Shown: positions 25,564-34,902 of the stretch, piece by piece
Position numbering within the stretch: the first letter of the stretch is position 1
Layout: each line of letters starts with the position of its first letter
Origin: Nocardiopsis algeriensis
GTDB lineage: Bacteria; Actinomycetota; Actinomycetes; Streptosporangiales; Streptosporangiaceae
Length of the DNA: 64,000 nt
Direction of reading: 5' to 3'
Assembly: GCF_014203695.1 (NCBI RefSeq)
Contig: NZ_JACHJO010000001.1
Coordinates: 462,357 to 526,356 of the forward strand
Translations under genes and position numbers: made by a program
Notes under the pieces: generated by a model
Databases searched by the model: none
Told to the model about the DNA's origin: nothing
What the model saw: only the letters and a program-made list of their open reading frames with translations

Positions 25564-25769
25564 CGGTGACGGGGTTGGGTCCGGCCCTGCTGCGCGGACT
25601 GCGGGAGGCCTGGCAGATCGCCCGGGGTATCGCCGGTGAGCGGGCCTACGAGATCTACCTGGAGCACCACCGGCGCGAGCACCCCGGGGAGGAGCCCCTG
25701 TCGGAGCGCGTCTTCTGGCGCCGCCACACGGACCGGGGCGACACCGACCCGGGGGCGCGCTGCTGCTGA
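25560..25769 (+). CDS. YbdD/YjiX (DUF466) family small protein, CstA partner
   Basis: 69 residues matching the YbdD/YjiX family (LREAWQIARGIAGERAYEIY, HHRREHPGEEPLSERVFWRR). In enterobacteria these small proteins are encoded with CstA/BtsT and support pyruvate uptake. The ATG overlaps the cstA stop (ATGA). It ends in a Cys-Cys pair. Confidence 0.9.
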   Translation: MTVTGLGPALLRGLREAWQIARGIAGERAYEIYLEHHRREHPGEEPLSERVFWRRHTDRGDTDPGARCC

Positions 25770-25816
25770 GAGGGGCCGGGCCGGGGAGCCGTCCCGGCTC
25801 GGGCCCCGTTCCCCGC

Positions 25817-25871
25817 GATCTTGCTCCTGGCGGCACCGCCGGGCGCCGTCGGCACCGCCGGGAGCAAGATC
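25817..25871. repeat. Hairpin element with GATCTTG-type arms
   Basis: GATCTTGCTCCTGGCGG (25817-25833) pairs at 16 of 17 positions with CCGCCGGGAGCAAGATC (25855-25871). The arm core GATCTTGCTCC is identical to that of the element at 4221-4275. It lies between the cstA-ybdD operon and a convergent gene and may also terminate transcription. Confidence 0.8.
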
Positions 25872-25886
25872 ACCGCAGGTCGGGCC

Positions 25887-27488
25887 CTAACGGCCCGGGG
25901 TCTTCCAGGAGGGGCCCCAGCCGGAACTGTCGGAGACGCCGGGCGGCAGCGGGTCCAGGAGCCCCGCACCGGGGGCCGAGTCCTCGCTGCCCCCGCCTCT
26001 CCTGCCCCGGTACGGGGGCGGCGGCGCGGGCCGCTCCCACGCCCCCGCCAGGGCCGGGGGCACCTCCGGGCGCGGGACGGGCGGCGGATCGGCGGCCACA
26101 GCGGGGCCGGTCGGAGGGGCCGGGGCCTCCCCGGGCACGGGCTCGGGGGCGGATACGGGCTCCGGGGTGGGCTCGGGAGTGGCCACGGGCTCCGGGGCGG
26201 GTTCGGGAGGAGGCACGGACGCGGGTTCCGGCGGCCTCTCCAGGGGAGGGAGCATCGCGGCGCCCGACAGGAGCGCGGCCGACTCCGCCGGGAGCGCCGG
26301 CTGCGCGGCGGATCCCTCAGTGGGCACGGGAACGCCCTCCACCCAGGACTCCACCGGGGACAGGGTCGCCTGGTCCTCCGTGACGTCGACCACGGCGAAG
26401 GTGTCCTCCTGTCCCTCGATGAGGGGGTGCAGGACGCTGCCGGGCGGGTGGACCCGGTGCCACCACACCGCGGCCTCCCGCGGCCCCAGCTCCTCCTCGA
26501 CCATCAGCCGGCCCTCGATGTGCGGGTGGCGGCGGCCGGTGCGCCACGTGTGACGCAGGGAGAGCGGTTCGAGCACGAGCACCCGCTCGCCGTCGATGAC
26601 GGGGACGGCCCCCGGCGTCGCCTCGTTGCCGACCCAGTTGCCGTCGCCGCCGACCAGGTCCCACACGGCCTCCGCGATCGCCTCCCGCGGGTCGTCGCGC
26701 AGATCGGTCGCCGAGGCCACCCACTCGGGCTGCGGCCGGTGGCCGGGGACCCCGCGCCCCTCCGGTCCGACGAGGGCGTCGGCCAGCAGGACGTGCAGCT
26801 GGAAGTTGTCACCGACCCCGTCGAACCAGACGCGGAAGGCCCGCCCCGAGGCGCGGTCGAGCACCAGGATCCGGTCGGCCTCGGCCATCAGCAGCAGTTC
26901 GAAGACCTCACCCAGCTCGCGGATGCGATGGCCCTCCTGCCGGGCGAGGGAGAACAGGGCGAAGAGCAGCGACCGGTCCGACCGCACGGCGGCGCGCACG
27001 TCCGCGTCGCCCAGCACCGCCTTGGCGGCGAGGGCGTAGCGGTGCAGCACCTCCCATCCCTCGACGGCGGAGGCCGTGGCCTCGCCCAGTTCGGGGCCGA
27101 CCCGCGCGGCGGCGGCATCGAGGGCCTCGGGTTGCGCGGGGTCGGGCGGAGGCCCGCCCCCGGTGCGCTCCCACGCGGTGAGGAAGGCGGCGGCGTGCCC
27201 GCCGTGGTGCCGGAGCCGGTACAGGACCTCGACCCCGGCGGAGCCCGCAGGGGTGCCGATCTCCACCAGGGCACCGCACAGCACGGCGATGTCGGCGGCC
27301 GCTCCCACGGCGACGCGGCCGGGCGGGCGGAGGAGCCCGGCGAGGACGGCGAGGGCCTCGGCCCGGGCACCGGCGGGGACGTGTCCGGCCATCTGGAACA
27401 GTGAGCCGGCGAGGGGGAGGACGTCGCGCGGCCGCTTCTCGGCGACCGCGACCATGTCGGCGACGGCACGGCGGAAGTTATCGATCAC
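25887..27488 (-). CDS. Protein of unknown function, paralogue 1
   Basis: About 533 residues, not recognised. An alpha-helical N-terminal half (FRRAVADMVAVAEKRPRDVL) leads to a conserved block with GVGDNFQLHVLLADAL, WDLVGGDGNWVGNEA, GERVLVLEPLSL and WWHRVHPPGSVLHP. A P/E/A-rich low-complexity segment and a short C-terminal PPGVSDSSGWGPSW follow. A clear paralogue is at 40338-41879 with the same order of blocks and same C-terminal tail. No signal peptide or membrane segment is evident. The start is uncertain: GTG 27488 is chosen by alignment with the paralogue; no Shine-Dalgarno is visible. Confidence 0.75.
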   Translation of the reverse strand: MIDNFRRAVADMVAVAEKRPRDVLPLAGSLFQMAGHVPAGARAEALAVLAGLLRPPGRVAVGAAADIAVLCGALVEIGTPAGSAGVEVLYRLRHHGGHAAAFLTAWERTGGGPPPDPAQPEALDAAAARVGPELGEATASAVEGWEVLHRYALAAKAVLGDADVRAAVRSDRSLLFALFSLARQEGHRIRELGEVFELLLMAEADRILVLDRASGRAFRVWFDGVGDNFQLHVLLADALVGPEGRGVPGHRPQPEWVASATDLRDDPREAIAEAVWDLVGGDGNWVGNEATPGAVPVIDGERVLVLEPLSLRHTWRTGRRHPHIEGRLMVEEELGPREAAVWWHRVHPPGSVLHPLIEGQEDTFAVVDVTEDQATLSPVESWVEGVPVPTEGSAAQPALPAESAALLSGAAMLPPLERPPEPASVPPPEPAPEPVATPEPTPEPVSAPEPVPGEAPAPPTGPAVAADPPPVPRPEVPPALAGAWERPAPPPPYRGRRGGGSEDSAPGAGLLDPLPPGVSDSSGWGPSWKTPGR

Positions 27489-27565
27489 CAAGGCATCGTG
27501 GCACAGGAGGCTGTCATTCCTCTTCCGGTCCTCCCCTTTCCCGGGACCGGCTCCGAAAGCGGCCG

Positions 27566-27594
27566 CGGGCCCCGCGGCGACGCCGCGGGGCCCG
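27566..27594. terminator. Hairpin terminator downstream of hisG
   Basis: CGGGCCCCGCGGCG (27566-27579) and CGCCGCGGGGCCCG (27581-27594) form a perfect 14-bp dyad around a single base, 14 nt after the hisG stop on the minus strand. Confidence 0.8.
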
Positions 27595-27608
27595 TGCGCC
27601 GCGACGTG

Positions 27609-28454
27609 TCAGAGGCGGCAGGCGTAGATGTCCGTGACCAGGATGGCGCGGGCACCAAGCTGCCACAGGTCGTCCATGATGCGCTGGGCGTCCTTGCTCA
27701 GCACCATCGAGCGGACCGCGACCCAGCCCTCGCGGTGCAGGGGGGAGACCGTCGGCCCCTCCATGCCCGGCGTGAGGGCGACCGCCGCCTCGAGCTTCTC
27801 CGCGTGGACGTCGTAGTCCATCATCACGTAGTCGCGTGCCACCAGGACGCCGCGCAGGCGCCGCAGCAGCGTCTCGAACTTGGGGTCCTCGCCGGCGCCG
27901 GCCGGGCGGATGAGGACGGCCTCGGAGACCAGGATCGGATCTCCGAACATCTCCAGTCCCGCCTGACGCAGGGTGGTGCCGGTGGAGACCACGTCGGCCA
28001 CCGCGTCGGCCACGCCCAGCTGCACGGAGCTCTCGACCGCGCCGTCCAGGTGGATGACGCGGGCGTTGACGCCCTCGCGCTCCAGATAGGAGCGCAGGAG
28101 CCCGTCGAAGGAGGTGGCGATCCGCTTTCCCTCGAGATCGGCCACCGACATCCCCGCGCCGCCGGGGGCGGCGAAGCGGAAGGTGGAGCCGCCGAAGCCC
28201 AGGGGCAGCACCTCGTCGACGGGGGCTCCCGAGTCCAGCAGCATGTCGCGGCCGGTGATCCCCGCCTGGAGGATGCCCTCGCCGACGTAGACGGCGATGT
28301 CCTTGGGGCGCAGGAAGAAGAACTCGGTCTCGTTGTCGGGGTCGACCATCACCAGGTCGCGGCTGCTCTTGCGCTGCCGGTACCCGGCCTCGCGCAGCAT
28401 CTCGGCGGCGGGCTCGGAGAGCTGGCCCTTGTTGGGCACAGCGATTCTCAGCAT
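27609..28454 (-). CDS. hisG: ATP phosphoribosyltransferase (long form)
   Basis: About 281 residues, catalysing the first step of histidine synthesis (ATP + PRPP). Motifs: [15 protein letters not shown] at the start, [26 protein letters not shown], and the PRPP-binding [19 protein letters not shown]. The C-terminal about 75 residues ([19 protein letters not shown]) form the regulatory domain of the HisZ-independent long form. Start: ATG 28454 fits the family's N-terminus; in-frame ATGs at 28463 and 28481 are alternatives. It follows hisE after 82 bp, probably in one operon. Confidence 0.92.
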   Translation of the reverse strand: MLRIAVPNKGQLSEPAAEMLREAGYRQRKSSRDLVMVDPDNETEFFFLRPKDIAVYVGEGILQAGITGRDMLLDSGAPVDEVLPLGFGGSTFRFAAPGGAGMSVADLEGKRIATSFDGLLRSYLEREGVNARVIHLDGAVESSVQLGVADAVADVVSTGTTLRQAGLEMFGDPILVSEAVLIRPAGAGEDPKFETLLRRLRGVLVARDYVMMDYDVHAEKLEAAVALTPGMEGPTVSPLHREGWVAVRSMVLSKDAQRIMDDLWQLGARAILVTDIYACRL

Positions 28455-28536
28455 GTCAGGCATGTTCACGGCTTTCGTCATCGGCTGTGGAAGGACGTCG
28501 GCAAGGGGCCGGTACGCACCGGGCGGGTGCGCCGAC

Positions 28537-28800
28537 CTACAGATGCTTGTAGACGTCTTCCAGCCGCAGGCCGCGGGCCAGCATCAGTACCTGGAGGTGG
28601 TAGAGGAGCTGCGAGATCTCTTCGGCCGCCTGCTCGTCCGACTCGTACTCGGCGGCCATCCAGACCTCTGCCGCCTCCTCGACGACCTTCTTGCCGATGG
28701 CATGGACGCCCGCGTCGAGTTGGGCGACGGTCCCGGACCCCTCGGGGCGGGAGCGCGCCTTCTCGGACAGCTCGGCGAACAGCTCTTCGAAGGTCTTCAT
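28537..28800 (-). CDS. hisE: Phosphoribosyl-ATP pyrophosphatase
   Basis: 87 residues, a complete single-domain His[37 protein letters not shown] (metal-binding EExxE-type helix) and [19 protein letters not shown]. It hydrolyses phosphoribosyl-ATP, the second step of histidine synthesis, and in actinobacteria is separate from HisI and next to hisG, as here. GAGGAAAG precedes ATG 28800. Confidence 0.94.
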   Translation of the reverse strand: MKTFEELFAELSEKARSRPEGSGTVAQLDAGVHAIGKKVVEEAAEVWMAAEYESDEQAAEEISQLLYHLQVLMLARGLRLEDVYKHL

Positions 28801-28913
28801 GGTCTCTTTCCTCGACCGGCAGTGCGCTCTCCAGGTTAGGGGCTCGGACGGACTCCGGGCAGCACCCCGAGAGATAAGTCTCAGCATGTGGTCGGTTCCG
28901 TCCGCCGGCCGCG

Positions 28914-29747
28914 TCAGACCATCCGGCGGGCCACCGCCCGGACCAGGGACCGCGGCAGCACCTTGAGCAGGCCGTCCGCCGTCTTGTACTGGGCGCCGGG
29001 GATCACCCGGGAGCGACCGGCGGCCCAGGCCCGCAGGGAGTCCCGGACGATGTGCTCCTTGGGGACGAACGCGAACTCGGGCAGTCCCTTCTCCTGGACC
29101 GAGCGGGTCATGTCCGTGCGCACGAAACCGGGCAGGACCACGGTGACGTGCACCCCCAGGGGGCGGACCTCGGCGGCCACGCTCTCGCTCCACAGGGTGA
29201 GGAACTTCTTGCCCGCCCCGTAGACCGAGCCGCCGGGGTTGGACACCGGCTCGCCGGCCAGGGAGGAGACGTTGACGACGCCGAGCACGGCCTTCTCCCC
29301 CGCCGCGCGCCGGGCGATCTGCACCGGCAGGACCGCCCGGGTCAGATGCAGCACCGCGCGGACGTTGAGGTCGATCATGGCGTCGATCTCGGAGGGCTCC
29401 TGCTCGGCGAAGAGGCCGCCGTCGCCGCGCCCCGCGTTGTTCACCAGCAGGTCGACGGGGGCCGCGCGGCCGCTGCCGTCCGCGGCCAGGCGGGCGGTGA
29501 CCGCGGCGAGCCCCTGGGCGGTGGCCAGGTCAGCGGGGAGGACCTCGACGAGGGTGCCGTAGTCGTCGCGCACCTCCCGCGCCAGCTCGTCCAGGAGCTC
29601 CGCCCGCCGGGCGACGAGCACGAGACCGTAGCCGCGCTGCGCCAGCCTGCGGGCGTACTCCTCACCGATCCCGGAGGAGGCTCCGGTGACCAGTGCGGTC
29701 CGGGGCCGGGTCGCGCCCTGCGGGGGAAGGGGACTCTCTTCGCTCAT
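28914..29747 (-). CDS. Short-chain dehydrogenase/reductase
   Basis: 277 residues, classical [15 protein letters not shown] binds the cofactor; [11 protein letters not shown] (arginines after the second strand) favours NADP(H). [18 protein letters not shown] (serine) and VYGAGKKFL (Y-x-x-x-K) complete the catalytic set. The substrate is unknown. No Shine-Dalgarno is present; TAACCT 6 nt upstream of the ATG suggests a leaderless transcript. Confidence 0.9.
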   Translation of the reverse strand: MSEESPLPPQGATRPRTALVTGASSGIGEEYARRLAQRGYGLVLVARRAELLDELAREVRDDYGTLVEVLPADLATAQGLAAVTARLAADGSGRAAPVDLLVNNAGRGDGGLFAEQEPSEIDAMIDLNVRAVLHLTRAVLPVQIARRAAGEKAVLGVVNVSSLAGEPVSNPGGSVYGAGKKFLTLWSESVAAEVRPLGVHVTVVLPGFVRTDMTRSVQEKGLPEFAFVPKEHIVRDSLRAWAAGRSRVIPGAQYKTADGLLKVLPRSLVRAVARRMV

Positions 29748-29993
29748 GGGACAAGGTTAGGCCCTGCTTTTCGGATCATCTCGGGCCGCACGGCCGCCAG
29801 GCGCCCCCCTGCCGCGCCGGAGGATCGGCTCCGCCGATACGGCGAGGGCGTCCGGACAACACGGGTCAGGCCCGGGGCACGACCGCCGCGACGGCGGGGA
29901 CACTGCGGAGAACACGGCGGATTCGAGGAGGAATTCGACCGAACCCATCGTGGCTGATGCCGTGGGAGGCCTGTAAGCGGTTAGCGTTCACCT

Positions 29994-30701
29994 ATGTCCG
30001 AGACACAGAGCCATGCCGGACCCCTTTCCGCCCTGAGGCTTGAGGAGCGCCTCCGTGACACCAAGCTGTTCTTCGGCCAGGCGCTGAGAACCTTCCACGC
30101 CACCGGTTCCGTCGTGCCCAGCAGTGCCGCGCTGGCCCGCGCGATGGCCGAGTACCTCCGCCGGCGCCCCCAGCTCGACCCCTCCCTGCGCATCATGGAG
30201 GTGGGTGCCGGGACGGGGGCGATCACGCGCGGCATCGCCGCCGAGATGCGCCCCGGCGACACCCTCGACATCGTCGAGGCCAACCCCGAGTTCGCCGCAC
30301 ACCTGGAGCGGCTCCTGGAGACCGACCCGGTGCTGTCCCCGATCGCCGCGCAGTCCGCGGTGCACGCCGCGCTCGTGGGCGACATGGGTACCGACCGCAC
30401 CTACGACGTGATCGTGTCGGGTCTGCCCTTCGCCAACTTCACCGCCGACGCGGTACGGGAGATCCTCGACTACTACTTCGAGGTGCTGCGCCCCGGGGGG
30501 ACGCTGTCCTTCTACGGCTACCTGTACACGAAGGAGGTGAAGGCGGTCATCGCGCGCCGCGAGGACTACCTGCGCCAGGCGCGCACGAGCTGGGTCGTGC
30601 AGGAGTGGATCGACCGGTACGGCATCCGCTCCGAGAAGGTGTTCGCCAACATTCCGCCGGCCTTCGTCCACCACCTCCGCAAGCCCGAGAAGGACTCCTG
30701 A
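29994..30701 (+). CDS. Class I SAM-dependent methyltransferase (phospholipid N-methyltransferase-like)
   Basis: 235 residues. The SAM motif is MEVGAGTGAITRGIAAEM, with the acidic DIVEANPEFAAHLE after strand 2 and SGLPFANFTADAVREILDYY in the post-motif region. The overall pattern resembles PmtA-type phospholipid N-methyltransferases and rRNA dimethyladenosine-type folds. The substrate is undetermined. TAGCGT 6 nt before the ATG indicates leaderless translation. Confidence 0.85.
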   Translation: MSETQSHAGPLSALRLEERLRDTKLFFGQALRTFHATGSVVPSSAALARAMAEYLRRRPQLDPSLRIMEVGAGTGAITRGIAAEMRPGDTLDIVEANPEFAAHLERLLETDPVLSPIAAQSAVHAALVGDMGTDRTYDVIVSGLPFANFTADAVREILDYYFEVLRPGGTLSFYGYLYTKEVKAVIARREDYLRQARTSWVVQEWIDRYGIRSEKVFANIPPAFVHHLRKPEKDS

Positions 30702-30744
30702 CTCCCGGGCCGATGTGCCCGAACACACGTGGACCGGCCCCGCA

Positions 30745-30772
30745 CCGGGCCCCGCACCGGTGCGGGGCCCGG
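30745..30772 (+). terminator. Hairpin terminator after the methyltransferase
   Basis: A 28-nt perfect palindrome beginning CCGGGCCCCGCACC, about 45 nt after the stop codon. Confidence 0.8.
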
Positions 30773-31132
30773 TTTGTCCATGACCGTGGGTCATTCGGCG
30801 GTGTCTGATACGTGACGGATGCTCTCATCTGCGAATTGTTGATGATTTTGTGATCTGGTTCACAGCCTCCCGATGTCACGGACACCGTCTTACGCGGGTA
30901 GTCTCGCGTTGACTTCCTGCGGACAGGATCTTTACGGCTCGCGTGACCAGATTGCCCGCGTTCGCGTTAAAAAATCTTGAGATCTTCCTAAAAGTCCCTG
31001 GAGTCGGAACCGCGCCACAAGCCCTGCGTTCTACGTTCTCCACACCAGCCCTGTGTGAACCGCCGGCATGCGCGGCAGCCCCAAGTGCACCTACTTTCCC
31101 CTGGTCATGCGTGGACCGATGGAGGAGGCAAC
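30773..31132. other. Gene-free region ahead of the GH15 fusion
   Basis: About 360 bp with an AT-rich part (30820-30870 and 30967-31005). It contains GGGTAGT at about 30896 (a -10 shape of stress sigma factors of the SigB/SigF type) and TTGACT at about 30910, but I cannot assign a promoter with confidence. The end carries GGAGGAGG, the ribosome-binding site of the next gene. Confidence 0.4.
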
Positions 31133-33514
31133 GTGACGCTCACCCAGGCGGTCGAGGCGTTCCCCGAGAGCTCGGGAAGGCCCGCCGGAGCAGCCCCAGC
31201 ACCCCTGCCCACCGACGTCCGCCGGCGCGTGTCCGCCCTGGCCCGTACCTCGCGTCTTCTCGTGGCATGCGACTACGACGGCGCGCTGGCTCCCGTGGAC
31301 ACCGCCGAGCCGGGTACCCGGCGCCCGCTGCCCGAGGCGCTGCGCGCCCTGCGCGAGCTCGCCGACCTCCCGGGCACGGTGTGCGCCGTGATCTCGGCCC
31401 GCCCGCTGCGCGACCTCGCGACGCTCTCCCGGCTGCCCGGCGAGATCCGGCTCGTGGGCGCCCACGGCACCGAGTTCGACACCGACCTGACCATCACCCC
31501 GGAGGGTGTCGGCCCGGACTCCGAGCCGTCCGGCAAGGCGGCCGCGCTCGAACTGCTGCGCGACCAGGTCGAGGCGACCTCCACCCTCTACATCGGCGGA
31601 GGCGACGGGGAGGAACCCGTCTTCCTGCGCCTGAGCGGTGCCGACGCGGGCATCCGCGTCGGCGAGGAGCCCACCGTCGCGGCGCACCGCGTGCCCGACA
31701 CCCCCACCGCGGCCTCGCTGCTGGCCCTCCTGGCCGCCGAACGCCGCTCCTGGGTCTTCGGCGAGCGGCCCACCCCCATCGAGCGCATGTCCATGCTCTC
31801 CAACCAGAGCTCCGTCGCCCTGATCGGCCCCGACGCGCGCCTGCTGTGGTTCTGCCACCCCGAGCCCGACTCGGGCGCGCTGTTCGCCGAGGTCCTCGGC
31901 GGCCGCCAGGCGGGCGTCTTCGCCGTCGCCCCGGCCCACGGCGGCCGTCCTCTGGGCCAGCGCTACCTCCCGGGCACCATGAGCGTGTGCACCCGCTGGT
32001 CGCGCATGGACGTCACCGACTACCTCGCCCAGGGCACCCCGCAGGGCCGTACCGACCTGATCCGGGTGATCAGCGGTGTGACCCCGGCAACCGTCGAGTT
32101 CGCGCCCCGGCCCGACTTCGGCCGCGCACCCGTGCGCATCGTCTCCCGGCCCGACGGCCTGATCGTCCACGGCGCCGAGTTCCCCATCGCCCTGTACGCA
32201 CCGGGCGTCGAGTGGGAGATCGACCACGACGGCTTCGACGACGTGGCCCGCGCCGTCGTCCACCCGCGCTCGGAGCAGCCGGTGGTCCTGGAGCTGCGCT
32301 GCGGCACCGACTCCCTGGAACCGTCCGCGCTGCCCGAGTCCGAGCTGCGGCACCGGACCGGTGCGTACTGGTCGGACTGGCTGGACACGCTCACCCTGCC
32401 CGAGACCGCCCGGCAGCTGTCCGCCCGCTCCGCACTCACCCTGCGCGGCCTGTGCACACCGACCGGCGGCGTCATGGCGGCCGCCACCACCTCCCTGCCG
32501 GAGGAGATCGGCGGCGTCCGCAACTGGGACTACCGCTACTGCTGGCTGCGCGACGGCGCGCTGACGGTCCAGGCACTGGTCACCCTGGGCTCCACCGCCG
32601 AGGCCGAGGCCTTCCTGGACTGGGTGCACCGCGTGGTGGAGTCCCTGCCCGGCCCCGAGATGCTGCGCCCGCTGTACTCGCTGCGCGGCACCGACCTGGG
32701 GCCCGAGGAGGTCATCGACTCGCTGTCGGGCTACGCGGGCTCCCGCCCGGTCCGCGTCGGCAACCTGGCCGACCACCAGGTCCAGCTGGACGTGTTCGGG
32801 CCCGTCGTCGAACTCATCGCCCACCTGTCGTCGGTGCGCGGCACCCTCGCGGACCGCGACTGGGAGCTGGTCCGCGCCATGGCCGAGGCGGTCGCCCGCC
32901 GCTGGCACGAGCCCGACCACGGCATCTGGGAGGAGCGCGACGAACCGCGCCAGCGCGTCTACTCGAAGGTGATGTGCTGGGTGACGCTGGACCGCGCCCT
33001 CACCCTGGCCCGCACCTACGGGCGCGACGCCGACCCGACCTGGCAGGGGCTGCGCGAGGAGATCGCGGCCGAGGTCCTGGACAAGGGCTGGAACGAGGAG
33101 GCCCAGGCGTTCACGACCGCCTACGACGGCACCGACCTGGATGCCGCCTCCCTGCACATCGGGCTGTCGGGTCTCATCGACCCCGCCGACGAGCGCTTCC
33201 AGGCGACGGTGACGGCCGTGGAGGCCGAGCTGCGCAGCGGGCCGACGGTGTACCGCTACCACCGCGACGACGGCCTGCCCGGCGGCGAGGGCGGCTTCCA
33301 CCTGTGTACGGCCTGGCTGATCGAGGCCTACCTGCTGACGGGCCGGCGCGCCGAGGCCGAGGAGCTGTTCAAGCACCTGGTGGACTGCGCGGGGCCGACG
33401 GGGCTCATCCCCGAGGAGTACGACCCGGTGACCGAGCGGGCCCTGGGCAACCACCCGCAGGCCTACTCGCACCTGGGCCTCATCCGCTGCGCCCAGCTGC
33501 TCGACCGCTTCTAG
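31133..33514 (+). CDS. Degenerate trehalose-phosphatase (HAD) domain fused to GH15 glycoside hydrolase
   Basis: 793 residues. Residues about 28-205 resemble OtsB: LVACDYDGALAP (Asp47/Asp49), CAVISARPLRDLA, GAHGTEFD. However, the cap region is missing (fold joins TPEGVGPDSEPSGKAAALEL) and the GDDxTDE motif reads GGGDGEEPVF, so phosphatase activity is doubtful. Residues about 220-790 form a GH15 domain: RNWDYRYCWLRDGAL, EPRQRVYSKVMCW, and GLIPEEYDPVTERALGNHPQ carry the glucoamylase/trehalase-type acid residues. It likely hydrolyses trehalose or an alpha-glucan in the cytoplasm. GTG 31133 follows GGAGGAGG. Confidence 0.88.
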   Translation: MTLTQAVEAFPESSGRPAGAAPAPLPTDVRRRVSALARTSRLLVACDYDGALAPVDTAEPGTRRPLPEALRALRELADLPGTVCAVISARPLRDLATLSRLPGEIRLVGAHGTEFDTDLTITPEGVGPDSEPSGKAAALELLRDQVEATSTLYIGGGDGEEPVFLRLSGADAGIRVGEEPTVAAHRVPDTPTAASLLALLAAERRSWVFGERPTPIERMSMLSNQSSVALIGPDARLLWFCHPEPDSGALFAEVLGGRQAGVFAVAPAHGGRPLGQRYLPGTMSVCTRWSRMDVTDYLAQGTPQGRTDLIRVISGVTPATVEFAPRPDFGRAPVRIVSRPDGLIVHGAEFPIALYAPGVEWEIDHDGFDDVARAVVHPRSEQPVVLELRCGTDSLEPSALPESELRHRTGAYWSDWLDTLTLPETARQLSARSALTLRGLCTPTGGVMAAATTSLPEEIGGVRNWDYRYCWLRDGALTVQALVTLGSTAEAEAFLDWVHRVVESLPGPEMLRPLYSLRGTDLGPEEVIDSLSGYAGSRPVRVGNLADHQVQLDVFGPVVELIAHLSSVRGTLADRDWELVRAMAEAVARRWHEPDHGIWEERDEPRQRVYSKVMCWVTLDRALTLARTYGRDADPTWQGLREEIAAEVLDKGWNEEAQAFTTAYDGTDLDAASLHIGLSGLIDPADERFQATVTAVEAELRSGPTVYRYHRDDGLPGGEGGFHLCTAWLIEAYLLTGRRAEAEELFKHLVDCAGPTGLIPEEYDPVTERALGNHPQAYSHLGLIRCAQLLDRF

Positions 33515-33538
33515 CGGCGGATACCGACCGGACACGTC

Positions 33539-33583
33539 GCGGGGCCCCGACCTCCACCCCTGGCGGGGGAGGCGGGGCCCCGC
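33539..33583. terminator. Hairpin terminator between the GH15 fusion and a convergent gene
   Basis: GCGGGGCCCC (33539-33548) pairs with GGGGCCCCGC (33574-33583); an inner CCTCC/GGAGG stem extends it. Confidence 0.75.
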
Positions 33584-33599
33584 GGTGTCAGCCGGTGCA

Positions 33600-33878
33600 T
33601 CAGCCGGTGTAGACGGGCTCCTGCTCCACGGGCGGGGCGGGAGCGGCCTCGGGCGGCGCGGGCGCGTCCTCGGTCGGGGCCTCGGTCGGCTCGGCCTCGG
33701 GCGGCGCGGGCGCGTCCTCGGTCGGGGCCTCGGTCGGCTCGGCCTCCGGCGGGGCCGGCGCGTCCTGGGTCGCCTCGGCCGCCGGGGTCGGCGCGGCCTC
33801 CTCGGCGGTGGCCGGAGCGGCGGCGAACAGGGCGAACACCGCACAGCCGGCGGCGATCAGGAAGGTCTTCGGACGCAT
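33600..33878 (-). CDS. Small secreted Pro/Glu/Ala repeat protein
   Basis: 92 residues. A clear Sec signal peptide (MRPKTFLIAAGCAVFALFAA, cleavage near ATAEEA) precedes a wholly low-complexity mature part with the repeat APPEAEPTEAPTEDAP. The repeat is a near-perfect 48-bp DNA unit (33649-33745). GAAGGA lies 6-7 nt before ATG 33878. It is upstream of an L,D-transpeptidase gene transcribed the same way. Perhaps a cell-wall-spanning spacer; the role is unknown. Confidence 0.72.
   Translation of the reverse strand: MRPKTFLIAAGCAVFALFAAAPATAEEAAPTPAAEATQDAPAPPEAEPTEAPTEDAPAPPEAEPTEAPTEDAPAPPEAAPAPPVEQEPVYTG
33649..33745. repeat. 48-bp tandem repeat within the secreted repeat protein gene
   Basis: Two units with a 48-bp period (33649 and 33697) and a diverged third start. 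Being a multiple of three, copy number can change without a frameshift. Confidence 0.8.
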
Positions 33879-33920
33879 GGCATGTCCTTCTCTCGTAGGT
33901 GTGTCACAGGGACGGGCGTG

Positions 33921-34676
33921 TCACTCGGATATCCCGACCGGGGTGCCGAGCGGCAAGTTCTCGGCCATCCAGGTGATGTCGTCGTCGGAGACGCGGATGC
34001 ACCCGTGGCTGACCCGGCTTCCCAGGGCGGCCTCGTCGTCGGTGCCGTGCACCGCCAGCTGCCCGGGGCCTCCGGCGAAGCTCTCCAGCGTCTCGGAGTA
34101 GCCGCTCAGACCGAAGGCGTAGGCGCCGTAGGGCCCGCCGGGCTCCGGCGGACGGACCAGCTCGGTGAAGTAGTAGTCCCCGGGCGGAGTGGGGGTCTCG
34201 GGGTCCCCCGTACCGATCACCCCGCCGAGCACCTCCTCACCGCCGTCCAGGACCGCGAAGGAGAACTCCGACAGGTCGATCTCCACCCGGTAGGAGGTGA
34301 CCGACAGCTCCACCTCGTCCCTGCGGACCCAACCGGTGCTGCCGTTGGGACGGACGGGGAGCAGCACCTCCAGCCACTCCCCCGCGTCCTCGCGGACGAG
34401 GAACACCCGGTCCGCGCCGAGTTCGTTCGGGCTGCCGAGGGTGTGCAGCACCTCTCCCCCGGGTTCGGCCCGGACCTCGATCCGGTCGCCGGCGACCCCG
34501 GCGATCCACGCGCCGCCCGCGGCGGGCGCACCGGCGCCCTCGGACGTCCCCGCGCCCCCCGGTCCGGTCTGCCCGTCCGATCCGGCCGAGCAGGCGGTCA
34601 GGGCGAACAGAGCGGCCGCGGCGAGCGCCGGCAGGATTCCGGTCGCCGGGAGCCCGGCTGCGGGGCGTCGGCCCAT
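33921..34676 (-). CDS. L,D-transpeptidase (YkuD) lipoprotein
   Basis: 251 residues. A lipoprotein signal ends at ALFALTAC (Cys about 29), followed by an A/G-rich linker, an SH3-like segment (DRIEVRAEPGGEVLHTLGS) and a YkuD domain. The catalytic motif is VHGTDDEAALGSRVSHGCIR, with the nucleophilic Cys in SHGCIRV. It makes 3-3 peptidoglycan crosslinks outside the membrane. GGAGGGA precedes ATG 34676. A two-component system is divergent on the other side, suggesting a shared envelope role. Confidence 0.9.
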   Translation of the reverse strand: MGRRPAAGLPATGILPALAAAALFALTACSAGSDGQTGPGGAGTSEGAGAPAAGGAWIAGVAGDRIEVRAEPGGEVLHTLGSPNELGADRVFLVREDAGEWLEVLLPVRPNGSTGWVRRDEVELSVTSYRVEIDLSEFSFAVLDGGEEVLGGVIGTGDPETPTPPGDYYFTELVRPPEPGGPYGAYAFGLSGYSETLESFAGGPGQLAVHGTDDEAALGSRVSHGCIRVSDDDITWMAENLPLGTPVGISE

Positions 34677-34902
34677 GGTGGTCCCTCCAGGTCGGCAAGG
34701 CGTCCGGCCGGTCCCTCCGAACCGGACGCCCACGAGAATGTCCGACGAATGTGTGCATCCTGTGTGCCCGCCGTGTGCTTTCCGTGTGGTGACCTGCTCC
34801 ACCGCGAAGGCACCGGCCCGGGGTCCGCGGAAGCGGCCGTACGATCGTCCGCACAGAGCCCGGCCGACCGCGGCCCCGGGTGCGGAAGCGGAGGTCGCCC
34901 AC

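Noticed and set aside
31091..33844. A 917-codon minus-strand open frame opposite the GH15 fusion.
   Set aside because: It is antisense to a protein with recognisable motifs and has repetitive A/G/R/P composition typical of shadow frames.
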